Assembly (NCBI RefSeq): GCF_946479275.1
Contig: NZ_CAMLFE010000001.1
Location: 434,001-498,000 of the forward strand
Length of the DNA stretch: 64,000 bases
Source: an uncultured Bartonella sp.
GTDB lineage: Bacteria > Pseudomonadota > Alphaproteobacteria > Rhizobiales > Rhizobiaceae
Direction of reading: 5' to 3'
Both the position numbers and the translations under genes were made by a program. Under the pieces are notes generated by a model. It worked only from the letters and a program-made list of their open reading frames with translations. It searched no databases and was not told the origin of the DNA. This document shows positions 28,601 to 38,563 of the stretch, in pieces (position 1 is the stretch's first letter; each line of letters begins with the position of its first letter).

Positions 28601-29773
28601 CTAGCAAAGATAGCTTTCAACCAGACGCACCCAGAAGGTACTTGCCCGCAGCAACAATTCGTCATTAAAATTATAATGGTCGCTGTGGAGGTTTGCGGTA
28701 TTGCCATTACCGATAAAGAGATAACAGCCCTGCTTTTTCTGCAGCATGTAAGAAAAATCTTCACTGAACGTGAAAGGTTGCAAGCGGTCGTCTATGGCCT
28801 CTTTGCCAAATGCCTCCTCAGCCACATTGCGAGCAAAAGCAGTCAGTTTTCTATCATTTTGGCAGGCGGGATTGAGATGGAAATAGTCGATTTCACATTT
28901 TGCCCCGAAGACATTTGCCTGATATTCGGCAATTTCCCTTACACGTTTTTCAAGAAGATTGCGCGTTTTCTCGTCATAGCTTCTGATTGTAAGTTTTAAT
29001 TCTGCCGTTGCAGGAATGATATTGTAAGCTTCGCCCGCATGAAAACTTGCAACAGTCACAACAGCAGGCTTCAACGCTGTGACGTTACGCGAGACAATCG
29101 TTTGCAATGAACTGACAATTGCAGCACCCACGACAATCGGGTCGATTGCTGTTTCAGGCTGGGCGCCATGACCGCTTTTTCCTTTGACAACAATTTTTGC
29201 GCGGTCCGAAGCAGCAGTTGCCGCCCCCGGAATGAAACAGAAATTGCCGGCTGGTACACCCGGAACATTGTGATATCCGAAAATAGCATCACATGGAAAT
29301 TTTTCAAAAATTCCCTCTTCAACCATACGCCGGGCTCCACCTAAGCCTTCTTCAGCCGGCTGAAAAATGAGATTGACTATACCGGAAAACTGCTTTGTAC
29401 GTGCCAGATAACGGGCAGCCGTCAACAGGCTTGAAGTGTGCCCATCATGACCACAGGCATGCATCTTTCCCGAGTTTTTACTGGCATAGGACAAGCCGGT
29501 TTGTTCATTAACCGGCAAAGCATCCATATCAGCACGTAACCCCAATGTTTTTGTGCCATTTCCCGCTTTTAAAGTTGCCACAATGCCGGTTCCGGCAAGG
29601 TGTGAAACATCATATCCCCATTCCTGCAACAATTTGCTGACGATGGCAGATGTTGCCTTTTCTTCAAATCCGGTTTCAGGATTGGAGTGAATTTGATGCC
29701 TCAGTTCCATCATCTCGGGTAAATAAGCGTTGATGGCACCAGCAACTTCACGACTATCTTCTATCATTTTCAA
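28601..29773 (-). CDS. M20 family amidohydrolase/metallopeptidase
   Basis: Zinc-dependent hydrolase of N-acyl amino acids (hippurate or indole-acetyl amino acid hydrolase-like). The 390-aa product has the M20D motifs: LGLRADMDALP, HACGHDGHTSSLL with metal ligands, PAEEGLGGARRM with the catalytic Glu, and a dimerisation domain in the middle. No signal peptide is present, so it is cytoplasmic. It lies 45 bp after the MFS transporter gene in the same direction, which suggests that the transporter supplies its substrate. Confidence 0.9.
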   Translation of the reverse strand: MKMIEDSREVAGAINAYLPEMMELRHQIHSNPETGFEEKATSAIVSKLLQEWGYDVSHLAGTGIVATLKAGNGTKTLGLRADMDALPVNEQTGLSYASKNSGKMHACGHDGHTSSLLTAARYLARTKQFSGIVNLIFQPAEEGLGGARRMVEEGIFEKFPCDAIFGYHNVPGVPAGNFCFIPGAATAASDRAKIVVKGKSGHGAQPETAIDPIVVGAAIVSSLQTIVSRNVTALKPAVVTVASFHAGEAYNIIPATAELKLTIRSYDEKTRNLLEKRVREIAEYQANVFGAKCEIDYFHLNPACQNDRKLTAFARNVAEEAFGKEAIDDRLQPFTFSEDFSYMLQKKQGCYLFIGNGNTANLHSDHYNFNDELLLRASTFWVRLVESYLC

Positions 29774-29818
29774 TTACAGCCGGTGTGCCTTTCTTGCGAG
29801 GCACACCAGATTTTTCTC

Positions 29819-31123
29819 CTATTTCAATTTCGATATTTTACCAGAATATAAAAGTGCGATGATACTCACAAATGCAGCGAACATGATATAATAGGCAATT
29901 GCACGATTGTCTCCCGTCATGCCTATAAGAGCGGTGGAAATTGCTGCAGAAAAACCACCGAATATTGTGACCGCAATGTTATAGGAAAGTGCAATTCCCG
30001 AAGACCGGAAAGCCGTCGGGAATAGTTCCGACAAGGCGGCCGAAGCAGGAGCCGTATAAAGCACCATCAACACTGCGTAGAAAAATTGTTGGCCGATAAG
30101 CACCCATACATTCGGATAGGCAGATAATATCCAGAACGACGGATAAGCGAAAATCAGAATAGCGATAGCCGCTCCAATCATAATCGGACGTCGTCCGATC
30201 TTATCCGACCATGCTCCAACCAACGGGCAGAATAATAAAACAATGCCCACCACAATCATACCGAGATAAGGAGACGTCAAAGCCATATGCAAATTGTTGA
30301 TGGCATAAGTTGCCATGAAGGAACTCGCGGTTTTACTCGTCACTGTCCAGATCATAACAATCCCGATACCTATCAATAACGGCTTCCAGCTATTTTTGAG
30401 CAGAATGGCAAAAGGTACATGTTCTTTGATGCTTTTGTTCCTCTCGGCCAAGAATTCCGGTGATTCGTCAATTTGTCGACGGACATAAAATCCCACAGGA
30501 GCAACCAGCATGCCAAAGGCAAAAGCCACACGCCAGCCCCAAAGCGCTACATCTTCGCGCGGTAGAAATGCGGTAATTACCCAGCCTATGATACCTGCCA
30601 CAAGAAATGCACCCGTCTGACTGACCTGCTGCCATGCAGCATATTGGCCCCGTTTGTTTGCCGGTGCTGTTTCAACGAGGATCGATAATGCCGAACCGAT
30701 TTCCCCTCCCGCCGAGATACCCTGTATAAGTCTGGCAATGACAATAATGAGCGGCGCAAATATGCCGATTTGCGCATAGGTCGGGCATATTGCAATAATC
30801 CCCATGCCGATAGCCATCAGAATCATCGTCAGCGAAAGTGCCGATTTTCTTCCGATTCTATCAGAATAGATACCGAGAACTATAGCGCCGAGCGGACGGG
30901 TCAAAAAGCCGATGGCAAAAGTAATAAAGGTGAGCAACATGGATACCGTTGCATTGCCGGTCGGAAAAAACTGGTCGGAAATGACATAGGCAAAAAGTGC
31001 ATAGGCACCAAAATCATACCATTCGAGCATGCCCCCCATAACCGCAGCAATGATGACTTTTCTCGAAACGGTTTTAGTCTCTTTTCCTGTCGAATGTCCG
31101 TCCTGAACTTGGGCGTTTTGCAT
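29819..31123 (-). CDS. MFS transporter, metabolite:H+ symporter (MHS) type
   Basis: Proton-coupled uptake of a small organic acid or acylated compound; substrate not determinable. The 434-aa protein has twelve predicted membrane segments, the MHS hallmark GGMLEWYDFGAYA near the N-terminus, and the loop motifs LGIYSDRIGRKSAL and GAWSDKIGRRPIM. Start 31123 follows AAGGAG; a longer in-frame start at 31180 lacks a site. It leads a two-gene unit with the M20 hydrolase and is divergent from a LysR-type regulator. Confidence 0.9.
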   Translation of the reverse strand: MQNAQVQDGHSTGKETKTVSRKVIIAAVMGGMLEWYDFGAYALFAYVISDQFFPTGNATVSMLLTFITFAIGFLTRPLGAIVLGIYSDRIGRKSALSLTMILMAIGMGIIAICPTYAQIGIFAPLIIVIARLIQGISAGGEIGSALSILVETAPANKRGQYAAWQQVSQTGAFLVAGIIGWVITAFLPREDVALWGWRVAFAFGMLVAPVGFYVRRQIDESPEFLAERNKSIKEHVPFAILLKNSWKPLLIGIGIVMIWTVTSKTASSFMATYAINNLHMALTSPYLGMIVVGIVLLFCPLVGAWSDKIGRRPIMIGAAIAILIFAYPSFWILSAYPNVWVLIGQQFFYAVLMVLYTAPASAALSELFPTAFRSSGIALSYNIAVTIFGGFSAAISTALIGMTGDNRAIAYYIMFAAFVSIIALLYSGKISKLK

Positions 31124-31279
31124 GGATTCTCCTTGAAACTTGGTACTTGTGGTAGAGTAGCGAAAAGACAAACAATCCACGATTGTTATTTCTTGATAAG
31201 AACTATAACAAAAAAGTATGGACTTTTAATTTTCGTGAAGCTAATCGGGTAAGTATTTCGTAAAAAGGAATAGTCAATA

Positions 31280-32209
31280 TTGGATATCAAACAGATCCGC
31301 TACTTTCAGGCGATTGCCCAATATGGCAGTATTTCCGAGGCCGCAAGACACCTCTTTATCGTTCAACCGGCGCTAAGCCGCCAAATTAAAGAACTGGAAA
31401 GACAACTGGGGGCGAGGCTTTTTATCAGGCGACAAAAAGGCATTGAGCTCACCAAAGCCGGTGAACAACTTTTGCAAGATAGTTCCACCATTTTACAAGC
31501 ACTCAATCTTGCAATTACAAATGTCAAAAGAGCAAGCGGCATCAAAGAAACTCTTCATATTGGCATTGCGCCTACCTATACATGGAATCCGATCGTCGTT
31601 GGAATTATCAGGGATTTTTGCAAGTGCTATCCCGACATAAACCTTTCTCTCGAACCAACGCTTGCTGTCGGTCAGTCCGAAAGATTAACCAACGGAACAC
31701 TTGATGCCGGTTTCATGGCTTGGCGCCTCAAGGCAGATACGACAAAAGCAGGCATTTTCCTTGACAAATGCCGGCTTTTGATTGCCAGTAATTTTGAAAA
31801 TAGTATTTTTAAAAATAACAAAGAACTGAAATCACTCGAACGGGAAAAATGTTTATTTTTTCCGCGGGAAATGTCACCGGAATTCTATGATTTTCTATTT
31901 GCCGAATGCCGTAAGGCCAATTTCCGGCCTCATATTGTTACCTGTGCAACGGATTTCAACGCATGTCTGGGGATGGTTTTAAGCGGACTTGGCTATACCT
32001 TCATTTCCAGTATTTCGCGCTATAACTGTCCCGTCGGAATTCGGCTCGATGAACATCCATCACTTTCAGGGCAATACGATTTCGAGTTTGTCTATCGCAA
32101 GACCATACGGAAAGAAGCGTTGCAACTTTTAGTCGATTTTGTAAAAAAACGGCAAAATCCCCGTAACCGCTCTGACATTCAAAGCCCAAGTGAACGCTAT
32201 AATCGGTAA
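31280..32209 (+). CDS. LysR-type transcriptional regulator
   Basis: The 309-aa product has an N-terminal winged helix-turn-helix (MDIKQIRYFQAIAQYGSISEAARHL...) and a periplasmic-binding-like effector domain. Translation starts at TTG 31280, eight or nine bases after AAGGAA. It is divergent from the MFS-M20 pair with 156 bp between starts, the classic LysR layout, so it probably controls that unit in response to the transported compound. A LysR T-N11-A site was not pinned down. Confidence 0.88.
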   Translation: MDIKQIRYFQAIAQYGSISEAARHLFIVQPALSRQIKELERQLGARLFIRRQKGIELTKAGEQLLQDSSTILQALNLAITNVKRASGIKETLHIGIAPTYTWNPIVVGIIRDFCKCYPDINLSLEPTLAVGQSERLTNGTLDAGFMAWRLKADTTKAGIFLDKCRLLIASNFENSIFKNNKELKSLEREKCLFFPREMSPEFYDFLFAECRKANFRPHIVTCATDFNACLGMVLSGLGYTFISSISRYNCPVGIRLDEHPSLSGQYDFEFVYRKTIRKEALQLLVDFVKKRQNPRNRSDIQSPSERYNR

Positions 32210-32765
32210 ACTTGATATCGGCGTGCCAAATTAGTGCTTTCAAAGAAATGCTGTAAAGTATTTTCTTAAATTTCTACTCGTGTTATTTTTTTTCATTGAA
32301 CCATTCTCTCTTAAAAAATAGCGGCTTCTTGCACAATCAAGCGTGACAGTCCAGAGCAAGCGGAAGTCGCGAGCAAAAGAGCGCTGCCCTATTAGTATCC
32401 CCTTCCAAGACGACAACAAGCTAAGGCGTCAACATTGCTTTCAGAGCCCTGCGCGAACGAACAGCAACAACTCATTGATCGTATTTTATCGGCAATTATT
32501 GCTCGGGCGCGAGTTGCAAGTATTTTTAGCCTTCTGATTTCGTCGGGGCAAAAAAAAGCACTTCAGCTTACTTATCATCTCTTCTTAACGACAAAGCTGG
32601 TACCGTCTAGGTAACAATGGATGTACCCATTCTTCGAAAGAAAAAGAAGATGTTTTTGAAGGATATATCGGTGGATTTATGTTTTTAAATTGCCCTTCTT
32701 CACAAGTTGGCGTTAAGACTATCGAGGTGGAACCATTCTAACAAAAAATAAAATAGGAGTACGAC
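32210..32765. other. Non-coding region before the amino acid ABC operon
   Basis: This 556-bp region should carry the ABC operon promoter near its right end. A 58-codon frame without a start (about 32400-32620) contains NEQQQLIDRILSAIIARA, which faintly recalls a regulator helix, but I could not support a pseudogene. No repeats or terminators were seen. Confidence 0.4.
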
Positions 32766-33518
32766 ATGAAAATTCTTGCAGCTGGCCTCGTTTTGGGAAG
32801 CCTTATGATGAGCTTTTCCGCACATGCTGAAAACTTGCGTATCGCAACCGAAGGAGCCTATCCGCCGTTCAGCTACGTTGACTCCAACAACAATCTTCAT
32901 GGTTTCGATGTCGATATTGCCTATGCACTTTGCGACAAAATGAAAGTTGAATGCACGGTCACAGCGCAAGACTGGGAAGGAATCATTCCCGGACTTCTGG
33001 CAAAAAAGTATGATGCTATTATTGCTTCAATGGTTCCGACAGAAGAGCGCAAACAAAAAGTCGATTTTACAAACCGCTATTATACAACGACACTTGCGGT
33101 TGCTGTCCCGAAGGATTCTGATATCAAGGACCTAAGTCCGCAATCTCTCAACGGTAAAAATCTTGGTGCGCAGGCTGGTACAACACAGGCGATCTATGCC
33201 GAAGATAATTATGCTCCCGAGGGAACCAATCTGAAGCTTTATCCAACGCCGGAAGAAGCCAATAGCGATTTGATCAATCACCGTCTCGATGCGATAATCC
33301 ATGACAAATTCCCGCTGCTCACCTGGCTTGAAAAAGATGGCAAGGATTGCTGCAAACTTCTCGGTGAAGTTGAAGGTACAAGAGAGCCGATTTCCATTGC
33401 TATTCGTAAAAATTCGGATGAATTAAAAAATCGCTTGAATAAGGCTATTGACGATATTCGTGCCGATGGTACCTATGACAAAATTGCCAAAAAATATTTT
33501 CAATCCGATATTTATTAA
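32766..33518 (+). CDS. Polar amino acid ABC transporter, periplasmic binding protein
   Basis: Solute-binding component of the importer encoded by the next four genes. The 250-aa product has a signal peptide ending at AHA (about residue 20), then the SBP_bac_3 domain with LRIATEGAYPPFSYVD, GFDVDIAYALCDKM and the R-KVDFT segment typical of Lys/Arg/ornithine or opine binders. AGGAG precedes the ATG. The oxidase gene in the operon hints at a D-amino acid or opine ligand, but that is inference. Confidence 0.9.
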   Translation: MKILAAGLVLGSLMMSFSAHAENLRIATEGAYPPFSYVDSNNNLHGFDVDIAYALCDKMKVECTVTAQDWEGIIPGLLAKKYDAIIASMVPTEERKQKVDFTNRYYTTTLAVAVPKDSDIKDLSPQSLNGKNLGAQAGTTQAIYAEDNYAPEGTNLKLYPTPEEANSDLINHRLDAIIHDKFPLLTWLEKDGKDCCKLLGEVEGTREPISIAIRKNSDELKNRLNKAIDDIRADGTYDKIAKKYFQSDIY

Positions 33519-33587
33519 TTAACTGGTTGAATCGTTTTGAATTTTTTTCTATCGGCTATTGATAACGAATAACCGGAGCTTTCATTG

Positions 33588-34307
33588 ATGGTTGAATATT
33601 TGTCATTGCTGTCATTTGGCAGTGGCGGTTGGGGTATGGTCATGCTCATCGGAGCGGGAGTGACGTTGTCACTCGCGCTTTGTTGTCTACCTTTGGGACT
33701 TCCTCTCGGTCTCATCTGCTCGCTCATGATTCAGTCGGATGTGAAATTTTTCCGGATCATTGCAACGATATTTTCCGCAATATTCCGCGGATTACCCGAA
33801 TTATTGACGTTGTTTCTTGTCTATTACGGATTACAGACCCTCGTACAATCTTTGATGGCTCATCTGGATATCGAGGCAAACTTTTCTGTCAACGCTTTTT
33901 TTGCCGGTGTGTTGGCACTAGGAATGGTTTTTGCCGCTTTCTCCTGCGAGGTCTGGCTTGGAGCTTTCAAAGTATTGGATAGTGGCCAATATGAAGCTGC
34001 TAAAGCTTTAAGTCTTTCACCGGCGACAACATTTTTCCGCGTGGTTTTACCGCAACTCGCACGCAATGCTCTGCCCGGCCTTTCCAATAATTGGTTGACA
34101 CTTCTTAAAGATACGTCTCTGGTATCCACAATTGCGCTCGTTGATGTGATGCGCCAGACAAATCTTGCAGTTGCAGCAACAAAACAACCGATGTTTTTCT
34201 ATTCGACTGCCTGCGTCATCTATCTTATCTTTTCGGCAGTGTCTTCTTCTATTATTCGCCATATGGAAAAACGCGCCAATGCCTGTTATGAAAAGGCATC
34301 AGCATGA
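33588..34307 (+). CDS. Polar amino acid ABC transporter permease (HisQ-like)
   Basis: Inner-membrane permease of the importer. The 239-aa protein has five to six membrane segments and the EAA loop reading GQYEAAKALSLSPATTFFRVVLPQ, which contacts the ATPase. FRGLPELLTLFLVYYG matches the HisM/HisQ family. The ATG at 33588 is preferred to the TTG one codon earlier. Its stop overlaps the next gene (ATGA), typical of heterodimeric permease pairs. Confidence 0.9.
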   Translation: MVEYLSLLSFGSGGWGMVMLIGAGVTLSLALCCLPLGLPLGLICSLMIQSDVKFFRIIATIFSAIFRGLPELLTLFLVYYGLQTLVQSLMAHLDIEANFSVNAFFAGVLALGMVFAAFSCEVWLGAFKVLDSGQYEAAKALSLSPATTFFRVVLPQLARNALPGLSNNWLTLLKDTSLVSTIALVDVMRQTNLAVAATKQPMFFYSTACVIYLIFSAVSSSIIRHMEKRANACYEKASA

Positions 34308-35014
34308 TGATCCCCGATTTCCTGCATTTTATCATCAATCCGGATATTTTAAGCCGCTACGGCATGAAATTTATTGGCGGTTTTTTCGTGACTATAAAGC
34401 TCGTAGCACTTTCCTATACGGTCGGCTTTTTCTTGAGCATCATGATAACATTTGCGTGGCGCTCGAAACATTCGTTTCTGCGTTTACCGGCTCGTATTTA
34501 CATCTATTTTTTCCGTGGTTCGCCGCTCCTTGCACAGTTATTTCTCTTTTATTACGGTATCGGCTCGTTCAGTGTTTTTTGGAAAAGCGTTGGATTGTGG
34601 TGGTTTTTCCAAAGCTCGTGGTGGTGTTGTCTCTTTATTTTCTCGCTGAATACTTCTGCTTATCAGGCAGAAATTTTCCGCGGCAGCATGCAATCGGTAC
34701 CCGGCGGTCAATATGAAGCGGCCAAAGCATTGGGGCTTAGCCGGAAAACCACTTTCATCCGCGTTATATTACCGCAATCCATGATCATGGCGTTACGTCC
34801 CTTGGGAAACGAGTTCATCCTCATGATCAAAGCCAGTGCTGTTGCATCTCTCGTAACTGTCTATGATCTGATGGGCGTTGCCAAACTTGCCTATTCACGT
34901 ACGTTTGATTTTCAGGTTTATATCTGGGCGGCCGTTCTTTATCTGATTATCGTTGAAATTGTTCGACGCTTGATCGGCATGACCGAACGTAGACTGACAC
35001 GTCATCTGCGTTAA
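34304..35014 (+). CDS. Polar amino acid ABC transporter permease (HisM-like)
   Basis: Second permease subunit, 236 aa, with a similar topology. Signature segments are YFFRGSPLLAQLFLFYYG and the EAA loop GGQYEAAKALGLSRKTTFIRVILPQ. A Trp-rich stretch (WKSVGLWWFFQSSWWWC) in the central region is unusual but lies in a hydrophobic segment. It overlaps the upstream permease by 4 bp. The two subunits probably form a heterodimer. Confidence 0.9.
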   Translation: MMIPDFLHFIINPDILSRYGMKFIGGFFVTIKLVALSYTVGFFLSIMITFAWRSKHSFLRLPARIYIYFFRGSPLLAQLFLFYYGIGSFSVFWKSVGLWWFFQSSWWCCLFIFSLNTSAYQAEIFRGSMQSVPGGQYEAAKALGLSRKTTFIRVILPQSMIMALRPLGNEFILMIKASAVASLVTVYDLMGVAKLAYSRTFDFQVYIWAAVLYLIIVEIVRRLIGMTERRLTRHLR

Positions 35015-35053
35015 TGCCAGCCGAATAAATGAGGATTGCGGGATTACGTTCGA

Positions 35054-36301
35054 ATGAAAAAATTTGATGTTATCGTGCTCGGAGCCGGAATCGTCGGCGT
35101 ATGCACATGTTTACATCTTCAATTGAGGGGTTACCATGTCTGCCTTGTCGATAAAAAAGACCCCGGAAAAGGGACAAGTTACGGCAATGCGGGACTGATC
35201 GAGAGATCAAGCGTCATTCCTTACCATTTTCCGCGGGAATTTTCGCGTCTTGTTGCTTACGCGTTCAATCATCAAACCGATGTACGGTTCGACTGGAGTT
35301 ACCTGCCGCAAATAGCACCGTGGCTTTTCAAGTTCTGGCGTCAATCATCACCTAAGAATCTGGAAAAGTCGACATTGGCTCTGTTACCTCTCATTGAAAA
35401 CAGCGTCAAAGAACACGATTTTTTAGCTGAAAAAGCCGGTGCCACTTCTTTTATCGAGCCGAAGGGCTGGCTCGAGATATTCCGCACTAATAAAGATTTT
35501 GATAAAGCGAAAAACCATCTTCTTACGCTTGAGCGTTTCCACCTCAATTACGATGTTCTTGACCGGAACGCGCTAATTCAGCGTGTTCCATTTATCAGCC
35601 CTAAGCTTGTCGGTGGTATTCACTGGCTTGACCCGAAAACTGTCAACGACCCTGGCGGGTTAACCGCCGCTTATGCGCGTTATTTCATCAAACAAGGTGG
35701 GAGTTTCGTGACACTCGATGCCTTGAAAACCGAATATAATAACGGACTTTGGCAAATAAACGATAACGACATATCAATCGGGGCGCCTGAAATTGTTGTT
35801 GCTCTTGGCCCCCAATCCATCCAGTTTTTAAATAAGTTCGGCTATCGTCATATCCCTTTTGCCGTAAAGCGCGGCTATCATATTCACTTCCGCCAAGTCG
35901 ACGAGACGACAGTCCTTCAACATTCTATATGTGATTCCGTCGGCGGATTTGTACTGGCTCCAATGCGTCAAGGAATTCGGCTCACAACAGGAATTGAATT
36001 TGCAAGTCCGAAAGCCCCGCTTTATTGGACACAGCTAAAGCGGGCTGAAAAAATTGCCAAAAACATTTTCCCGCTCGGTGAATATGTCGAGACCGAACCT
36101 TGGCTCGGAGAACGCCCTTGTCTTTCTGACATGCGCCCGATTATCGGAAAAGCCCCGGCGCACAAAGGTCTTTGGCTCAATTTTGGCCATGCGCATCATG
36201 GATTGACGCTCGGGGCGGTTAGTGGAAAATTACTTGCCGAGATAATGGCAGGTGAACAACCATTGACATCTCCTGATGCTTTCAGTCTAACACGGTTTTG
36301 A
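35054..36301 (+). CDS. FAD-dependent oxidoreductase (DadA-like, D-amino acid dehydrogenase family)
   Basis: Probably oxidises the amine carried in by the flanking transporter. The 415-aa form has the FAD motif [21 protein letters not shown] at the N-terminus, [19 protein letters not shown] as in DadA, and the C-terminal [25 protein letters not shown]. Start 35054 is chosen over TTG 35036 from the protein alignment; the ribosome site is weak for both. The gene sits between the permease and ATPase genes, so uptake and oxidation look to be one unit. D-amino acid, opine or sarcosine-like substrates are all possible. Confidence 0.82.
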   Translation: MKKFDVIVLGAGIVGVCTCLHLQLRGYHVCLVDKKDPGKGTSYGNAGLIERSSVIPYHFPREFSRLVAYAFNHQTDVRFDWSYLPQIAPWLFKFWRQSSPKNLEKSTLALLPLIENSVKEHDFLAEKAGATSFIEPKGWLEIFRTNKDFDKAKNHLLTLERFHLNYDVLDRNALIQRVPFISPKLVGGIHWLDPKTVNDPGGLTAAYARYFIKQGGSFVTLDALKTEYNNGLWQINDNDISIGAPEIVVALGPQSIQFLNKFGYRHIPFAVKRGYHIHFRQVDETTVLQHSICDSVGGFVLAPMRQGIRLTTGIEFASPKAPLYWTQLKRAEKIAKNIFPLGEYVETEPWLGERPCLSDMRPIIGKAPAHKGLWLNFGHAHHGLTLGAVSGKLLAEIMAGEQPLTSPDAFSLTRF

Positions 36302-36326
36302 GAACCAGAAACGGAGAACAACAGCA

Positions 36327-37106
36327 ATGGCAGCAGTTCAGCACAATAACAGCGATAAAGCCAAATCTGATGAACAGGTCATTGTCATTCAAGAATTGAA
36401 CAAGTGGTACGGTGAATTTCAAGCCCTTCATAATATCTCCCTTGACGTTAAGGCAGGAGAACGCATTGTTTTATGCGGGCCATCCGGTTCCGGTAAATCA
36501 ACCCTTATCCGCTGCATAAATCAGCTCGAAGTACCCGAACAAGGCAGCATCCGCATTTATGGCGTCGATATAATGAGTGCAGCACCGCAAGAACAAAAAA
36601 GGGTGCTGCGCGAAGTTGGCATGGTGTTTCAGCATTTTAATCTCTTCCCCCATATGACTGTCATGCAAAATTGCATTCTTGCCCCCATGACCGTCCAAGG
36701 ACTGACAAAGGATGAGGCGAAAGAGCGCGCAATCAAATATTTAAGTAAGGTCGGTATTGAAGCTCATAGTGAAAAATATCCGTCCCAGTTATCCGGCGGG
36801 CAGCAGCAACGCGTGGCTATTGCTCGTGCTCTTTGCATGGAACCCAAGGTCATGTTGTTTGATGAACCGACCTCTGCCCTTGATCCGGAAATGGTCGGAG
36901 AAGTGCTGGATGTTATTGTCAAGCTTGCAGAAACCGGTATGACCATGCTTTGCGTCACACACGAGATGGGTTTTGCGCGCGAAGTTTCGGAACGTGTTCT
37001 TTTTCTGGAGAATGGAAGGATTATCGAGGACACAACACCCGATAAATTCTTTTCAAATCCTGATAATCAGAGAGCTAAAGATTTCCTCGCAAAAATAAAA
37101 CATTAA
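36327..37106 (+). CDS. Polar amino acid ABC transporter ATP-binding protein (GlnQ/HisP-like)
   Basis: Energises the importer. The 259-aa protein has Walker [10 protein letters not shown] (residues 51-59), the Q-loop in [13 protein letters not shown], signature [15 protein letters not shown] and Walker [13 protein letters not shown], and the H-loop VTHEMGFA. It is the last gene of the five-gene operon, 25 bp after the oxidase, and converges with lpxB across 290 bp that hold no clear terminator. Confidence 0.93.
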   Translation: MAAVQHNNSDKAKSDEQVIVIQELNKWYGEFQALHNISLDVKAGERIVLCGPSGSGKSTLIRCINQLEVPEQGSIRIYGVDIMSAAPQEQKRVLREVGMVFQHFNLFPHMTVMQNCILAPMTVQGLTKDEAKERAIKYLSKVGIEAHSEKYPSQLSGGQQQRVAIARALCMEPKVMLFDEPTSALDPEMVGEVLDVIVKLAETGMTMLCVTHEMGFAREVSERVLFLENGRIIEDTTPDKFFSNPDNQRAKDFLAKIKH

Positions 37107-37396
37107 TTAATCGATTATTGAACCAGCTCATGAATGGCGTTTTTCAACCAAATTACGCCCTTTGATGAAGAACTCTCACGGTTTCATCCTCCTGTCTCTA
37201 CAAACATTAACGGGCAACACAAAGCGTTTTAATAGCTAAAGCAATTCCGGAATAAGTAAGTAGAGAATTGCGAATTGTCGCCAGAAATATACGAGATAGC
37301 CGCGTTCATTTCAAAAATAACCTGAATTCGATCAGGTGCTGTTTTCCATTTCATTTTGTTTTGAGAAAGCCATTGCCCTGATAAGCTACAGGTTTT

Positions 37397-38563
37397 TCAA
37401 CGGAGCTTCAGATATTTCAACAATGCTTGCGATGCAATTTCACCAGACGGTGCGGATGTTTTCATGGTCGTTTTGATCAAAGAAAATCCATCGAGCTGCG
37501 CTTGACGAACTGGCCCCGCAACAACCAATTGTTCAACTTGACGAGCAAGCATACCAGGACGCAAAAATTCATTAAAATATTCCGGTACAACTGGCCGGTC
37601 GGCGATGATATTGGGCAATGCGGCGCTCCACACTTTTACCCGCGGCAATATGAAGGTCTTTGAAAAAAGATCAGCTTTATAACCAAGAACCATCGGAATA
37701 TTGGCAAGTGCAAGTTCCAGAGAAACGGTACCGGAAGCAGCCAAAGCGGCATCAGCTCTTGCAAAAGCTGCCCATTTTGCGTCTTCACCAACGACAACAT
37801 CAACTTTTACCGGCCATTCGCTCATAAGCTTGCGCACATTGTCGGCAAGCCTTGGCAGAGTAGGCAAAATAAAATTGATAGCCGGCTGCCGTTTTTTTAA
37901 AATTTCCAAAGCTGCCCCGAAAATCGGCATCAAGCCACGAATTTCGAAATGTCTTGAGCCCGGTAATACAACCACTGTCGGCTCCGACTTTTTTTCTTCC
38001 AAATGGCGCAATCGCATTTTTTCCATTGCCTGCAATGGCGGATAGGTCAACAATCGGTGACCGACGTAAGTTGCAGGTGGACCTTGCAAATCGTGCATAA
38101 CCTTTTTTTCGAAAGGTAGCACAACAAGAACGTGATCGATATAGGAACACATTGCCTTGGCTCGTTCGGGGCGCCATGCCCAAACTGAAGGAGCAATATA
38201 TTTTATGATAGGAATTCGAGGCGCGAATTTCCTCACTTTTTTTGCAACACGGTGGGTAAAATCCGGACTATCAATGATGATAAGACAATCGGGCTTTTCA
38301 TCGGCGATATAACGTGCCAAACGATGTATATGTAGGATGAGCTTAGGAAGTTTTTTCAAAACTGCACCAAGCCCCATCAAAGCGATGTCATCAACATTGA
38401 AGACACTTTTAAGCCCCAATGCTTCAAGATGGGCGCCGCCAACTCCTATCAATTTGATATTGCGTCCGGTTTTTCGCGCCAGTGCCGATATCAGATCGGC
38501 GCCAAGCAAATCTCCCGATTCCTCGCCGGCGACGATAGCGATTTTGATAGGACCGTCAGACAT
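37397..38563 (-). CDS. lpxB: Lipid-A-disaccharide synthase
   Basis: Joins lipid X to UDP-diacyl-glucosamine, forming the lipid A disaccharide. The 388-aa form starts at MSDGPIKIAIVAGEESGDLLGA, overlapping lpxI by 8 bp; an upstream in-frame ATG is not needed. Family segments include IGVGGAHLEALG, PSVWAWRPERA and VVVLPGSRHFEI. It is the last gene of the rpsB-to-lpxB supercluster. Its substrate lipid X comes from LpxI, encoded just upstream. Confidence 0.95.
   Translation of the reverse strand: MSDGPIKIAIVAGEESGDLLGADLISALARKTGRNIKLIGVGGAHLEALGLKSVFNVDDIALMGLGAVLKKLPKLILHIHRLARYIADEKPDCLIIIDSPDFTHRVAKKVRKFAPRIPIIKYIAPSVWAWRPERAKAMCSYIDHVLVVLPFEKKVMHDLQGPPATYVGHRLLTYPPLQAMEKMRLRHLEEKKSEPTVVVLPGSRHFEIRGLMPIFGAALEILKKRQPAINFILPTLPRLADNVRKLMSEWPVKVDVVVGEDAKWAAFARADAALAASGTVSLELALANIPMVLGYKADLFSKTFILPRVKVWSAALPNIIADRPVVPEYFNEFLRPGMLARQVEQLVVAGPVRQAQLDGFSLIKTTMKTSAPSGEIASQALLKYLKLR

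Noticed and set aside
32400-32620. Possible remnant of a regulator gene before the ABC operon
   Set aside because: One stretch (NEQQQLIDRILSAIIARA) faintly resembles a GntR-type helix, but there is no start codon and nothing on either side aligns to a family.
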